This document shows, one piece after another, positions 1 to 9,738 of a stretch of 64,000 nucleotides of DNA. Position 1 is the first letter of the stretch. Each line of letters starts with the position of its first letter. Below the pieces are notes generated by a model. It had not been told where the DNA came from. It did not search any database and saw nothing but the letters and a program-made list of their open reading frames with translations. Position numbers and translations under genes: made by a program. This DNA is from an uncultured SAR86 cluster bacterium (lineage in GTDB: Bacteria > Pseudomonadota > Gammaproteobacteria > Magnimaribacterales > D2472), in contig CACKPV010000003.1 of the NCBI GenBank assembly GCA_902602185.1, forward strand, positions 1 to 64,000, written 5' to 3'.

Positions 1-1
1 T

Positions 2-469
2 GTTGGAATGGGTGAGGCATTCAGGATTGCTAAATTAGAAATGCAAAAAGATAAAGAAAAAATTATCGATATTCACGAATATTTCCTCAATGAAGTAACC
101 AAGATAGAAGAAATTTATATTAATGGAGATTTATCTAATAAAGTTCCTCATATTTTAAATGTAAGTTTTAATTTTATTGAGGGAGAGTCCCTTATCATGG
201 GGCTTAAAGATGTTGCGGTATCATCAGGTTCAGCATGCACATCTGCAAGTCTTGAACCTTCTTATGTTTTAAGAGCGCTTGGAAGAAAAGATGAATTAGC
301 ACATAGTTCAATTCGGTTTTCTTTTGGTAGATTTACAACCCACAAAGATGCAGATGATACTGTTCAATTATTGTTAAAAGTGGTTGACAGACTGAGAGAG
401 TTATCACCATTATGGGAAATGCATCTTGATGGTGTTGATTTAGATACAGTTGAGTGGCAAGCTCACTAA
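2..469 (+). CDS. iscS: Cysteine desulfurase IscS (3' part)
   Basis: PLP-dependent cysteine desulfurase that supplies sulfur for Fe-S cluster assembly. The reading frame is open from the left edge, so only the C-terminal third is present and the ATG at 8 is internal. It contains the mobile active-site cysteine loop [10 protein letters not shown] followed by [10 protein letters not shown], and ends with PLWEM...VEWQAH, the C-terminal segment that docks IscU. It heads the isc operon and is followed 17 bases later by iscU. The PLP lysine lies outside the window. Confidence 0.97.
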   Translation, partial: VGMGEAFRIAKLEMQKDKEKIIDIHEYFLNEVTKIEEIYINGDLSNKVPHILNVSFNFIEGESLIMGLKDVAVSSGSACTSASLEPSYVLRALGRKDELAHSSIRFSFGRFTTHKDADDTVQLLLKVVDRLRELSPLWEMHLDGVDLDTVEWQAH

Positions 470-486
470 ATATTTGGAGTTAGCAG

Positions 487-891
487 ATGGCTTATAGTAA
501 AAAAGTAGTAGATAAATTTGAAGGAACATTGAATGATCCTAAAAAGTTCAATGTCGGTAGATTTAATCCAGATGATACTGATGTTGGGACTGGAATGGTT
601 GGTGCTCCTGCTTGTGGAGATGTCATGAAACTGCAAATTAAGTGCAGAAAAGAGGGTAATAAGCATATTATTAATGATGTTAAATTTAAGACTTATGGTT
701 GTGGATCAGCAATAGCATCGTCTGCTGAGTTAGTTCAAATGTTGATTGGTAAAACACTGGATGAGGCCAAAGCAATTCGTAACAAAGATTTAGCCGAAGT
801 TCTCGAATTACCTCCGATTAAAATTCATTGCTCTGTTTTAGCTGAAGATTCAATTAAACAAGCAATTGAAGATTATGAAGCAAAGCAGTAA
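487..891 (+). CDS. iscU: Fe-S cluster scaffold IscU
   Basis: Scaffold on which IscS builds [2Fe-2S] clusters. The three cluster cysteines are visible in APACGD, YGCGSA and KIHCSV, together with the conserved Asp after the first. The LPPIK motif, recognised by the HscA chaperone in model systems, is intact although hscBA is not in this operon. Near the N-terminus there is a short insertion (NDPKKF) relative to E. coli IscU. Its stop shares one base with the iscA start. Confidence 0.97.
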   Translation: MAYSKKVVDKFEGTLNDPKKFNVGRFNPDDTDVGTGMVGAPACGDVMKLQIKCRKEGNKHIINDVKFKTYGCGSAIASSAELVQMLIGKTLDEAKAIRNKDLAEVLELPPIKIHCSVLAEDSIKQAIEDYEAKQ

Positions 892-1232
892 TGCAAGCAT
901 TCAATCCTAATACCATCAATTTTACTGATCAGGCTATCCTTCATTTCACCAATGCCTTAAGTGGTAAGCCTGATGAATTTGCTATAAGAATAGGTGTAAG
1001 AGAAGCTGGTTGTTCAGGGTACGAATATTTCTTTGAATACACTAATAAAGAAAATGATAATGACATTTTATTTCAGCATAACTCTTGCAAGATACTTATT
1101 GATAAAGAAAGTCACAAATTTATGCAAGGTAGTGAAATTGATTTTCAGGAATCTGGTCTCAATCAGGGGATAGTCTTCAAAAATCCGAATGCCAAAGTAA
1201 CTTGTGGTTGTGGAGAAAGTTTTAGTGTTTAG
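891..1232 (+). CDS. iscA: A-type Fe-S carrier IscA
   Basis: Small A-type carrier (HesB/IscA family) that passes Fe-S clusters or iron to target proteins. The three conserved cysteines are seen as REAGCSGYEY and the C-terminal CGCGESF. The length of 113 residues is normal. The start overlaps the iscU stop (TAATG), implying translational coupling. The next gene is fdx, only 8 bases away, where hscB and hscA would normally lie. Confidence 0.95.
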   Translation: MQAFNPNTINFTDQAILHFTNALSGKPDEFAIRIGVREAGCSGYEYFFEYTNKENDNDILFQHNSCKILIDKESHKFMQGSEIDFQESGLNQGIVFKNPNAKVTCGCGESFSV

Positions 1233-1240
1233 AATTTCTT

Positions 1241-1579
1241 ATGCCAAAAATTACTATCCTTCCTCACCCTGAAATCTGCCCTAAAGGAGCAGAGTTTGAA
1301 ATTCAGGAAGATGAATCTCTTTGCGAGGCTGCTTTAAGAAATGGAATAAAAATTGAACATGCATGTGAGCTTTCTTGTGCGTGTACCACATGTCATTGCA
1401 TTGTAAGAGAAGGTTTTGAATCACTTGATGAAGCATCTGAAATTGAGGAAGATATGCTTGATAAGGCATGGGGTTTAGAGTCCACATCCAGATTGAGTTG
1501 TCAGGTATTTACTAATTCTAAAGATCTTACTGTTGAGTTACCAAAATATACTATAAATCAAGTATCGGAGGAGGGATGA
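1241..1579 (+). CDS. fdx: Isc-type [2Fe-2S] ferredoxin
   Basis: Adrenodoxin-like ferredoxin that donates electrons to Fe-S assembly. The cluster ligands are clear: HACELSCACTTCHCIV supplies three cysteines and SRLSCQ the fourth. The region EEDMLDKAWGLE, typical of Isc ferredoxins, is present. Length is 112 residues, as expected. The stop overlaps the iscX start by four bases (ATGA). Confidence 0.97.
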   Translation: MPKITILPHPEICPKGAEFEIQEDESLCEAALRNGIKIEHACELSCACTTCHCIVREGFESLDEASEIEEDMLDKAWGLESTSRLSCQVFTNSKDLTVELPKYTINQVSEEG

Positions 1580-1779
1580 TTAAATTTTTATGGACTGATA
1601 TAAATGATATTGCTATTGAGTTAACTGATCTCTACCCAGACATAGATCCTCAATGGATTAGTTTTCCTGATTTGTACAAAAAAATAATATCCCTTGATGG
1701 GTTCGATGATGATCCCAATAAATCAAATGAAAAGATTTTAGAAGCCATCCAAATGGCGTGGATAGAAGAATCCTCTTAA
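1576..1779 (+). CDS. iscX: Fe-S assembly protein IscX
   Basis: Small acidic protein that binds IscS and modulates its activity, possibly through iron. It matches the family along its length: LWTD near the start, YPDIDPQW, then GFDDDPNKSNEKILEAIQ. Length is 67 residues. It is the last gene of the isc operon and overlaps fdx by four bases. Confidence 0.95.
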   Translation: MIKFLWTDINDIAIELTDLYPDIDPQWISFPDLYKKIISLDGFDDDPNKSNEKILEAIQMAWIEESS

Positions 1780-1785
1780 TTTCCC

Positions 1786-1791
1786 TATAAT
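1786..1791 (+). promoter_or_regulatory. Possible -10 element for ndk
   Basis: A perfect TATAAT sits 21 bases before the ndk ATG in the short gap after iscX, and a TGGAG ribosome-binding site follows. No convincing -35 is seen at the right distance, and the region is AT-rich, so this is weak. Confidence 0.3.
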
Positions 1792-1812
1792 AACTTTTTT
1801 TGGAGTATCAAA

Positions 1813-2226
1813 ATGACCATTCAAAGAACATTGTCAATTATTAAACCAGATGCAGTTGCAAAAAATGTGATTGGACAGATTATTTCAAGATTTGAATCTA
1901 ATGGATTAAAAATAATTGAAGGACAGCTTTTACAATTATCAAGATCTCAAGCAGAAGATTTTTATAAAGAGCATATAGGAAAACCATTTTTTGAAAAATT
2001 ACTTGATTTTATGACTTCTGGTAAAGTTTTTATTCAAGTTCTTGAGGGTGAGGATGCAATTGAAAAAAATAGAGCATTAATGGGAGCTACTAATCCCCAA
2101 TTAGCAGAAAAAGGAACTATAAGAGCTGATTTTGCAGAAACAATCGATGCAAATGCTGTACATGGATCAGATTCTCCTGAAAGTGCTTTGAGAGAAATTG
2201 AATGGTTCCTTTCAAATAAAGGTTAA
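1813..2226 (+). CDS. ndk: Nucleoside diphosphate kinase
   Basis: Transfers the gamma phosphate of ATP to nucleoside diphosphates through a phosphohistidine. The catalytic histidine lies in NAVHGSDS, and the nucleotide-binding stretch [19 protein letters not shown] is intact. Length (137 residues) is normal. A TGGAG site precedes the ATG. It sits between iscX and rlmN, as in related gammaproteobacteria. Confidence 0.97.
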   Translation: MTIQRTLSIIKPDAVAKNVIGQIISRFESNGLKIIEGQLLQLSRSQAEDFYKEHIGKPFFEKLLDFMTSGKVFIQVLEGEDAIEKNRALMGATNPQLAEKGTIRADFAETIDANAVHGSDSPESALREIEWFLSNKG

Positions 2227-2256
2227 ACCTGAATTAAAGAATTTTTAATTTATCAC

Positions 2257-3348
2257 ATGAAACCAAAGCAAAATTTAATTGGATTATCATTAGTAGAGCT
2301 AGAAAAATTCTTTATCAGTATGGATGAAAAAAAATTTCGTGCTCATCAAGTTTTTAATTGGATTCATTCAAAGGGAGTTATTGATTTTTCCAAAATGACT
2401 AATTTGAGCAAAAATTTAGTGCATAAATTAGAAGAAAATTCCTACATCAAAACCCCCAAAGTAGTAAATACCATAAAATCTAATGATGGGACCGTGAAAT
2501 ATTTACTGAAATTGGATGAGGAAGCTTTTATAGAAATGGTAACAATACCTGAAAAAAAAAGAATTACTTTATGCGTATCATCACAGGCAGGTTGTGCTCT
2601 TCAGTGCTCTTTTTGTGCAACCGGATATCACGGGTTCAAAAGAAACCTAGATTCTAGTGAGATAATTAGTCAACTTTGGATTGCAAATTTTTCAAATCCG
2701 AAAGGAAGGTTAATTTCAAATGTTGTTTTCATGGGGATGGGTGAACCATTACTTAATACCAACAATGTTTTAAATTCAATTTCTGTAATGCAAGATCAAA
2801 AAGGTTATGCATTGTCACGAAAAAGGATTACTCTAAGTACGTCCGGTGTTGTTCCAGCATTAAAAACCATTGCAAAAAAAACTAATGTCGCACTAGCAAT
2901 TTCTCTACATGCACCCTCAGATGACTTACGAGATGAGCTAGTGCCTATAAACCAAAAATATCCAATTGAGAGTTTGATAAATGCAGCAAAGTATTATTTA
3001 TCTAAACAAAACAAAAAAGATACAGTAACGATAGAATATATTCTTATTAAAAATAAAAATGATTCATTAATTCATGCAAAGAAGCTTGCAAAAATATTAT
3101 CAGAATTAAAGTGTAAAATTAATTTAATTCCCTTTAATAGCTTCACCGGATCAAATTTAGAACAATCTTCCCAAAAAAGCATAGATGATTTTAAAAATTT
3201 CTTAATTTCAAAAAGTTTCATCACTACGGTTAGAAGAACACGAGGTGATGAAGTTGATGGTGCTTGTGGTCAATTAGTGGGTGCATTACTCAATCCTAAA
3301 AAAGGTAAAAGACGTCACAAAAATTCCATAAATTTGCAGACTATCTGA
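2257..3348 (+). CDS. rlmN: Dual-specificity RNA methyltransferase RlmN
   Basis: Radical SAM enzyme that methylates C2 of A2503 in 23S rRNA and A37 of some tRNAs. The radical SAM cluster motif CALQCSFC is present, as are the GMGEPLLN stretch and the C-terminal RRTRGDEVDGACGQL, whose cysteine carries the methyl intermediate. Length is 363 residues. In many gammaproteobacteria pilW and rodZ follow; here ispG follows directly. Confidence 0.96.
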   Translation: MKPKQNLIGLSLVELEKFFISMDEKKFRAHQVFNWIHSKGVIDFSKMTNLSKNLVHKLEENSYIKTPKVVNTIKSNDGTVKYLLKLDEEAFIEMVTIPEKKRITLCVSSQAGCALQCSFCATGYHGFKRNLDSSEIISQLWIANFSNPKGRLISNVVFMGMGEPLLNTNNVLNSISVMQDQKGYALSRKRITLSTSGVVPALKTIAKKTNVALAISLHAPSDDLRDELVPINQKYPIESLINAAKYYLSKQNKKDTVTIEYILIKNKNDSLIHAKKLAKILSELKCKINLIPFNSFTGSNLEQSSQKSIDDFKNFLISKSFITTVRRTRGDEVDGACGQLVGALLNPKKGKRRHKNSINLQTI

Positions 3349-3407
3349 GGCTAAAAAAATATTCAGAAGTACTCTAACTAACTTATACTTATATCTGAGA
3401 ATTAAAG

Positions 3408-4505
3408 ATGTCTGATTGGATAAGGAGAAAACCTACTAACCTAGTTACTGTAGGGAATGTGAAAGTTGGTGATTTCAATCCAATCTCTGTTCAATCAATG
3501 ACGAACACAAACACAGAAGATATTGATTCAACAATTAATCAAATTAATAATTTAGCTATTGCTGGTGCTGATATTGTAAGAGTTTCAGTCCCAACAGAAA
3601 CTGCTGCTGAAGCATTCAAAAAAATTAAGAAAGTTGTATCTGTTCCTCTTGTTGCTGATATTCATTTTGATTATAAACTTGCTCTCGCAGTAGCAGATTC
3701 TGCAGACTGTTTGAGAATTAATCCTGGTAATATTGGCAAAGAAGATAGAGTACAAGAAATTATCAGTGCTGCTAAGCATAATAATATTCCCATAAGAGTT
3801 GGTGTAAATGCGGGATCCCTTGAAAAAGATTTACAAAAAAAATATGGAGAACCTAATGCAGATGCGTTAGTTGAATCTGCTCATCGTCATATTGAAATTT
3901 TGGAAAGACATAACTTTAGTAAATATAAAATGAGCCTAAAAGCATCTAATATTGAGATGACCGTTGATGCTTACCGAAAGATTTCCAAACAGATGAATCA
4001 ACCACTTCATCTGGGCATTACCGAGGCAGGTAGTCTTAGAAGTGGGACTGTAAAATCTTCTATTGGAGTTGGAATGCTTCTTTCGGAAGGTATAGGAGAT
4101 ACTATAAGGATTTCTCTTGCATCAGATCCGGTTGATGAGATTAAAGTTGGTTGGGATATCCTAAAAAGTTTAAATCTAAGGAGCAGAGGTATTAAAATTA
4201 TTGCATGTCCTAGTTGTTCAAGACAAAATTTTAATGTAATTGAAGTTGTAAATGAATTGGAAGCTAGGTTCGAAGATATTTCTGAGGACTTAGAAGTTGC
4301 AATAATTGGATGTTATGTGAATGGACCTGGAGAATCAAAAGCTGCAGATATTGGTCTTACCGGAGCAAGCCCAAATAATTTGATGTACATAGATGGACTT
4401 CCTGCTAAAAAATTATCTAATAATCAATTGGTTGATGAGATCGAACATAGAGTTAGGGAAAAAATTCAGTCTAATGAATCTAAAAAAATAATAGCAAGAG
4501 GATAA
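3408..4505 (+). CDS. ispG: HMBPP synthase IspG (GcpE)
   Basis: Penultimate MEP-pathway enzyme, converting MEcPP to HMBPP with a [4Fe-4S] cluster. The cluster ligands are seen as ACPSC near residue 268 and [10 protein letters not shown] near residue 302, the compact bacterial arrangement. The N-terminal TIM-barrel start includes VQSMTNT. Its partner ispH lies at 29221. One base separates its stop from the hisS TTG. Confidence 0.96.
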   Translation: MSDWIRRKPTNLVTVGNVKVGDFNPISVQSMTNTNTEDIDSTINQINNLAIAGADIVRVSVPTETAAEAFKKIKKVVSVPLVADIHFDYKLALAVADSADCLRINPGNIGKEDRVQEIISAAKHNNIPIRVGVNAGSLEKDLQKKYGEPNADALVESAHRHIEILERHNFSKYKMSLKASNIEMTVDAYRKISKQMNQPLHLGITEAGSLRSGTVKSSIGVGMLLSEGIGDTIRISLASDPVDEIKVGWDILKSLNLRSRGIKIIACPSCSRQNFNVIEVVNELEARFEDISEDLEVAIIGCYVNGPGESKAADIGLTGASPNNLMYIDGLPAKKLSNNQLVDEIEHRVREKIQSNESKKIIARG

Positions 4506-4506
4506 T

Positions 4507-5757
4507 TTGGATAGAATTCAGTCAATAAAAGGGATGTTAGATGTCTGGGAGTATGACAAGAATGATATTGCTGATGTTGTAGATATCCTCGTTAATATTT
4601 TTAAATCACATAATCTCAATCAAATTAATACACCAATTTTAGAAAAAACTGAATTATTCATAAGGTCTGTAGGTAATGTCTCAGATATTGTTAACAAAGA
4701 AATTTACTCTTTTGATGATAAAAATGGTGTCAATTTATCTTTGAGGCCTGAGGGTACCGCAGGAGTTGTTCGTTCAATAATTGAGAAGAAATCAGAGGAC
4801 CAAAAACATAAGCTTTGGTACGTAGGTCCAATGTTCAGATATGAACGGCCACAAAAAGGGCGTTTCCGGCAATTTAATCAAGCAGGTGTTGAAATCTTAA
4901 ACTGTGAAGAAAACTTTTCTGATATGGAAATTATTTCGATTATAGTTGATATTTTTAAGCAATTTAATTTAGTTGAATCAGAACTGAAAATTAATCATCT
5001 TGGTAACAAGGAAGTAAAAGATCAGTTTTGCTCAGCATTGTTAAATCATATGAGTGAATATCCAGGTGCTTTGTCAGAAACAGATAAACAGAGGCTAGAT
5101 TCAAACCCATTAAGGTTATTGGATTCAAAAGATAAGGAATTAGGAGATTTTCTCAGTGATGGACCAGTTTTAAATGATTTTTTAGAAGAGGAACATAAAC
5201 ATACCTTAAACAAAATAAAAGATTTTTTTGGGAAGAGTATCAAAATTAATATTGATAATAGTTTAGTTAGAGGTTTAGATTACTATACTGGACTTGTTTT
5301 TGAAGCAACTTCAAAAGACTTAGGGTCTCAAGATTCTTTCCTTGCAGGAGGAAGATATGATAATTTGTTTAGTGACCTTGGAGGAAAAGAGACCAATGCA
5401 ATAGGATTAGCAATTGGGCTTGAGCGACTCAGACTAATTGCAAAAAGAGATTTGGTTAGAAAAAGCCCTATGGTGACTTTTGTGACAACATCAGGCAAAA
5501 TGCAAGCGTTTGCATTTGAGGTTGCAGAGGAGTTAAGAGAAATAAATAGAACAGTTAGGCTTTCGTTAGATTTCTCAGACTCTAGAAGTCTTAAATCAAA
5601 AATGAGAAAGGCTAATAAGCAAAATTCTAAATATATTTTAATAATGGGTGATGAAGAATTTTCTCAACAAAAAATTTTAGTAAAATCTCTTACAGATGAT
5701 AAAAAAGAAGAGTTGATGAATAAAGATGAGTTAAAGAAGTTTTATCAAAAGATTTAG
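4507..5757 (+). CDS. hisS: Histidyl-tRNA synthetase
   Basis: Class II synthetase charging tRNA-His. Motif 2 (GPMFRYERPQKGRFRQF), the histidine motif LVRGLDYYTG and motif 3 (GLAIGLERL) are all present. Length is 416 residues. The start is TTG: the residues after it (DRIQSIKGM) align with the E. coli N-terminus, and no ATG lies closer. It follows ispG after one base. Confidence 0.96.
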   Translation: MDRIQSIKGMLDVWEYDKNDIADVVDILVNIFKSHNLNQINTPILEKTELFIRSVGNVSDIVNKEIYSFDDKNGVNLSLRPEGTAGVVRSIIEKKSEDQKHKLWYVGPMFRYERPQKGRFRQFNQAGVEILNCEENFSDMEIISIIVDIFKQFNLVESELKINHLGNKEVKDQFCSALLNHMSEYPGALSETDKQRLDSNPLRLLDSKDKELGDFLSDGPVLNDFLEEEHKHTLNKIKDFFGKSIKINIDNSLVRGLDYYTGLVFEATSKDLGSQDSFLAGGRYDNLFSDLGGKETNAIGLAIGLERLRLIAKRDLVRKSPMVTFVTTSGKMQAFAFEVAEELREINRTVRLSLDFSDSRSLKSKMRKANKQNSKYILIMGDEEFSQQKILVKSLTDDKKEELMNKDELKKFYQKI

Positions 5758-5766
5758 GAGTATGTA

Positions 5767-6378
5767 ATGGTAACTTATAAGACTGAAGAGGAAAGGGTAA
5801 AGCAAATCCAAGATTTTTTTAGTGATTACAAATATTCGATTTTAATTACTCTATTTATTTTTGGAGTCTCCCTAGGCAGTTATTTTTTCTTACAAAACTT
5901 TTTTGAACAAAAAACCATCGAAGCTAGCGCAGTTTATAATTCATACCTTGAAGGTTCATCTGAGAATTTGGATAAACTCAAAAATGATTTCCCTAGATCA
6001 GGTTACACTCATCTAGCATTATTGAAAGAATCTACCGAATTACTCAGGGAAAATAAAAAGGATAAGGCTCTGCAAGTATTGAATAATCTTAAGATTAGTA
6101 CAGATGGAATTTTTGGCAACTCAATCATGAATAAACTTGCAAGAATCAATATTGCAAGGATTCATTTGTCTACAAAAAATTATTCTCAAGCAGTAGAAAT
6201 TTTAGAGAAGTACTCTAATGATTCAGATCCTTTTATGCACGAATTAAAAGCAGATGCATTAAAAGGAATGGGGAATATAGAGCTAGCGAAAGAACAATAT
6301 CAAGCAGCTATATCAGGATATTCTGATGAATCATTGAAACGAATAGTAATGCTGAAATTAAGTAATGTTGAGATTTGA
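5767..6378 (+). CDS. yfgM: YfgM-like membrane protein with TPR-like periplasmic domain
   Basis: Ancillary SecYEG-linked periplasmic chaperone candidate. A single membrane helix near residues 24-44 (ILITLFIFGVSLGSYFFL) follows a charged cytoplasmic N-terminus, then an all-helical TPR-like domain fills the rest. The position between hisS and bamB matches YfgM in other gammaproteobacteria, which is the main support for the name because the sequence itself is divergent. Confidence 0.85.
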   Translation: MVTYKTEEERVKQIQDFFSDYKYSILITLFIFGVSLGSYFFLQNFFEQKTIEASAVYNSYLEGSSENLDKLKNDFPRSGYTHLALLKESTELLRENKKDKALQVLNNLKISTDGIFGNSIMNKLARINIARIHLSTKNYSQAVEILEKYSNDSDPFMHELKADALKGMGNIELAKEQYQAAISGYSDESLKRIVMLKLSNVEI

Positions 6379-6379
6379 T

Positions 6380-7519
6380 ATGAAGATTTTTTTAAATATA
6401 TTTTTCTTTATTTTTGTATCTTCTTGCTCATCATTGGCATTTTGGAAAAATGAAGAAATTGATCCAACCGAACCTAGAGAGCTATTAGATTTTGATCAAC
6501 AGGTTGAAATAAATATAAAGTGGAAAAAGAAATTTAAAGGTTCTTCCATGCTTAATAATCTAACTCCAGATTTTTCAGGAAATAATCTTTATTTTGCCGA
6601 CTCAGAGGGAACTATTTCTGCACTCAATATTGATACAGGTGATGAAATTTGGAACGTAAATATCGATACTGAAATTGTTTCTGGGATAACAGCAGGTTTT
6701 GGTAAATTAATAGTTGGTGATAATGATGGGAATATAATTTGTCTTGATCAACAGTCAGGAGAGATGTTATGGAGATCTTTTGCTGGAGGAGAAGTTTTAT
6801 CTAAGGTTTCAATTGATGCTAGTTTGATTGTTGTAAAGACTGCAAGTGGTTTTTTGAATGCTTTTAATATCAATAATGGAAATCCTGATTGGAGTTATAG
6901 GTCTCAAACTCCAATTCTAACAGTAAGGGGTAGTAGTGCGCCTATAATAGATGATGCTTTTGTTTATGCTACCTTTGATAATGGCAGGCTGGGTGCTTTT
7001 TCATTAAAAACAGGCTTACCGATATGGGATGGTGCAATTTCATATACTGAAGGAGTATCAGAATTAGAGAATTTAATTGATGCTGACTCAACCCCAGTGA
7101 TTGAAGGTAATAGGATTTTTACAGTTAATTTCCAGGGGAACCTTGCTGTTTTTGATATTGCTCAAAGGAGAGCAGTATGGAATACATCATCATCATCATT
7201 TTATCCACCATTTTTTTCGAGAGGAATTTTTGGGATTATTACACCTGAATCAAAAATTTCTACTTTTTCTTCAAGAAGTTTTGTTCCGAGCTGGGAGAAT
7301 AATGATTATTCTATGAGAAATATCTCTAATCCAGAGGTATTCAAAGGAAATGTTATTTTTGGTGACTTTGAAGGATATATTCACATACTGGATCCTTTAA
7401 CAGGTCTGACAATAGGCAGAGAAAAGATTTCTAGAAATAGGATTGTGTCTATTGTTGCCAGAACAGATGCTTTTTATGCAGTCGATGAAAAATTAAACCT
7501 TTTCAGTTTAGATTTTTGA
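6380..7519 (+). CDS. bamB: Outer-membrane assembly lipoprotein BamB
   Basis: Beta-propeller lipoprotein of the BAM complex. I choose the ATG at 6380 over the ORF-track start (6365) because it gives a clean lipoprotein signal ending in a VSSC lipobox. Repeated PQQ-like blades follow (for example ALNIDTGDEIW, CLDQQSGEMLW, AFNINNGNPDW). Length is about 379 residues. One base separates it from yfgM. Confidence 0.93.
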   Translation: MKIFLNIFFFIFVSSCSSLAFWKNEEIDPTEPRELLDFDQQVEINIKWKKKFKGSSMLNNLTPDFSGNNLYFADSEGTISALNIDTGDEIWNVNIDTEIVSGITAGFGKLIVGDNDGNIICLDQQSGEMLWRSFAGGEVLSKVSIDASLIVVKTASGFLNAFNINNGNPDWSYRSQTPILTVRGSSAPIIDDAFVYATFDNGRLGAFSLKTGLPIWDGAISYTEGVSELENLIDADSTPVIEGNRIFTVNFQGNLAVFDIAQRRAVWNTSSSSFYPPFFSRGIFGIITPESKISTFSSRSFVPSWENNDYSMRNISNPEVFKGNVIFGDFEGYIHILDPLTGLTIGREKISRNRIVSIVARTDAFYAVDEKLNLFSLDF

Positions 7520-7531
7520 TGATTACGTATC

Positions 7532-8926
7532 ATGCTTACTTCTATAGCAATATTAGGCAAACCTAACGTCGGAAAATCAACACTTTTTAACAAACTTACA
7601 AAAAGCAGAGGGGCAATTGTTTCAAACTTTTCAGGGTTAACCAAAGATAGAAACTATGGGATTGTTAACCTAAATAATAAAAATTTTCTTTTAATTGATA
7701 CTGGAGGCATTGAATCAGAGGTTAAAAATGATGAAATTAATTCAAAGATTTCTGATCAAGCCTGGATTGCTGCCGAAGAAGCAAATTCAGTTATTTTATT
7801 GTTAGATAAAACACAAAATTTATCTACTTCTGAAGAAGCTATCATTAAAAAATTAAGAAAACTTAATAAAAATTTTCTCGTTGTTATTAATAAAAATGAT
7901 ATAAAAAGATCAGGTCAAATTGAAGAGGATATTACCAGAAAAGGTATCAAAGAATACATCTCCATTAGTGCCGAGCATAGCCTTGGCTTGCAGCAATTAA
8001 AAAAATATTTTGATGATTTGAATCTAATAAATTCAAATTATCAAAATGAGGAAACCATCCAAAAAATCTCCATTATTGGAAGACCAAATGCTGGAAAATC
8101 AACATTAATTAATAAAGTTTCAGACACTCAAAGAGTGATTGTTTCATCGATTCCGGGCACAACTATTGATGCATTGAGTGTCCCAATTACAATTAATAAA
8201 AAAAAATATGTAATTACAGACACTGCAGGAATTCGAAAAGGCTACAGAAATAAATCTCAAATAGAATATTTCTCTTTCGTTAAAGCAATGCATGCCGTTG
8301 ATAATTCTGATTTATCAATTATTTTAGTTGATGCCAATCAAGGTATTGTTGATCAAGATTTGAAAATATTGAACATGGCTAAAAAATTTAAGAAGCCCAT
8401 CATTTTCGCATTGAATAAAATTGATCTTCTTTCAAAGTCAGATCTTAACAACCTTCAGAGCAGTAGAAATGCACAAAAAAAAGTTTTTAAAGAGCACGAC
8501 ATCTTTAAAATTTCTGCAAAGGATGGAACAGGTGTAAAAAAAATGTTGTCAGCAACTGTGAAAATAATGTTTAAAGCTCGAAAAAAATTTAGTACTGCAA
8601 AACTTAATAAAGTCCTAACAAAAATTACTGAGAAGAAACCACCTCCATCGGTTAAAGGAAGAATTTTAAAATTGAAATATATAAATTTTGCGGGTGTGAA
8701 TCCAATTAGGTTAGTAATCCATGCTTCGCAAGATAAAAAAATACCCGCAAACTATAAAAAGTATCTTCTTAATCAATTAAAAGATGAATTGGACTTGAAA
8801 AATATTCCACTTGAATTAATTTTTAGGAAAGCTGATAACCCATATAAAAAAATTAATAAACTTTCACAAAGACAAATTAAAAAAAGAAAACGTCTAATTT
8901 CTTTCACGAAAAAAAGAAAAAAATAA
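7532..8926 (+). CDS. der: Ribosome-assembly GTPase Der (EngA)
   Basis: Double-GTPase needed for 50S maturation. There are two G domains: GKPNVGKST near residue 8 with NKND, and GRPNAGKST near residue 183 with NKID. A KH-like C-terminal domain and a lysine-rich tail (KKRKRLISFTKKRKK) follow. Length is 464 residues. It is the last gene of the hisS-yfgM-bamB-der run. Confidence 0.96.
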   Translation: MLTSIAILGKPNVGKSTLFNKLTKSRGAIVSNFSGLTKDRNYGIVNLNNKNFLLIDTGGIESEVKNDEINSKISDQAWIAAEEANSVILLLDKTQNLSTSEEAIIKKLRKLNKNFLVVINKNDIKRSGQIEEDITRKGIKEYISISAEHSLGLQQLKKYFDDLNLINSNYQNEETIQKISIIGRPNAGKSTLINKVSDTQRVIVSSIPGTTIDALSVPITINKKKYVITDTAGIRKGYRNKSQIEYFSFVKAMHAVDNSDLSIILVDANQGIVDQDLKILNMAKKFKKPIIFALNKIDLLSKSDLNNLQSSRNAQKKVFKEHDIFKISAKDGTGVKKMLSATVKIMFKARKKFSTAKLNKVLTKITEKKPPPSVKGRILKLKYINFAGVNPIRLVIHASQDKKIPANYKKYLLNQLKDELDLKNIPLELIFRKADNPYKKINKLSQRQIKKRKRLISFTKKRKK

Positions 8927-8947
8927 CTTATTTAATTTACTTGAGTA

Positions 8948-8953
8948 TATAAT
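8948..8953 (+). promoter_or_regulatory. Possible -10 element for the sdh-suc operon
   Basis: A perfect TATAAT lies 40 bases before the sdhC ATG, in the only real gap ahead of the ten-gene TCA block. No clear -35 is visible. Position supports a promoter; sequence alone is weak. Confidence 0.3.
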
Positions 8954-8992
8954 TGTCACCTAAAGGAAAGTATCAACATTTTTGTCGAATAA

Positions 8993-9379
8993 ATGTCACC
9001 AGATCATCGACCTGTATATATAGATTTAAGGAAGATCAATCTCCCGATTTCTGCATGGATTTCCATAACTCATAGAATTACTGGAATTCTTGTTTTTTTT
9101 ATTACGACCCCAATTTTTCTGATCCTATTTGCTTATCTAACAAACGATTTGTCCTCTTTTACAAATACTGTAGATTTTTTTAAAAATAATCTGATTTATG
9201 CTTTTTTAGTTGTTTTAAGTTTTTTAATACTATGGCTTCATTTATTAACTGGATTGAGACATTTGTTGATGGATTTTAAAATTGGTGAGTCTTTGATTGC
9301 AGCAAAATATTCTGCAATTTTTGTTTATATTTTTTGGATAATTACCTCTCTTTCAATGTGTTTAATAGTTTTTCTATGA
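8993..9379 (+). CDS. sdhC: Succinate dehydrogenase cytochrome b subunit SdhC
   Basis: Membrane anchor of complex II. The N-terminal signature HRPVYIDL...PISAWISITHRITG is typical, and the likely haem-ligand histidine lies in the HLLTGLRHLLMD helix. Three membrane helices are evident. Its stop overlaps the sdhD start by four bases (ATGA). Confidence 0.95.
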   Translation: MSPDHRPVYIDLRKINLPISAWISITHRITGILVFFITTPIFLILFAYLTNDLSSFTNTVDFFKNNLIYAFLVVLSFLILWLHLLTGLRHLLMDFKIGESLIAAKYSAIFVYIFWIITSLSMCLIVFL

Positions 9380-9738
9380 GTGGTTCAATTTTATGGTATC
9401 TGCAAAGAGCATCTGCAGTAATTAACTTGATTTTTATTCTCTATTTATTCATTGGCCTCATGAGTTTGCAAGAATTTAACTTTGACGATGTTCATTCTTT
9501 CCTTCTTGCAAAACCAACTATTTCTCTCTTGATTTTTTACATTTTTTCAGTGGTAATTCATTCTTTTATTGGTCTTTGGACAGTTAGCACTGATTATTTA
9601 ATTCCTAGAACTTTAGGATTTCTGAATTATCGATTAGCTTTATTAGCAAATGCATTAAAACTCAGTTTTAATATTGTTTTTTTGATTTTGGGGCTTATCT
9701 ATTTACTAGTTACATTTTTTATTCTTTTTCTTAGATGA
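9376..9738 (+). CDS. sdhD: Succinate dehydrogenase membrane anchor SdhD
   Basis: Second small membrane subunit of complex II, with three hydrophobic helices and the family-like start [10 protein letters not shown]. The ORF track begins at 9334, but the in-frame ATG at 9376 overlaps the sdhC stop as ATGA and gives the usual length (120 residues), so I place the start there. Its stop overlaps sdhA as ATGA. Confidence 0.92.
   Translation: MSGSILWYLQRASAVINLIFILYLFIGLMSLQEFNFDDVHSFLLAKPTISLLIFYIFSVVIHSFIGLWTVSTDYLIPRTLGFLNYRLALLANALKLSFNIVFLILGLIYLLVTFFILFLR

Noticed and set aside
7183-7200. Short TCA repeat in bamB
   Set aside because: It encodes a serine run in a loop and is too short to be a meaningful variable tract.
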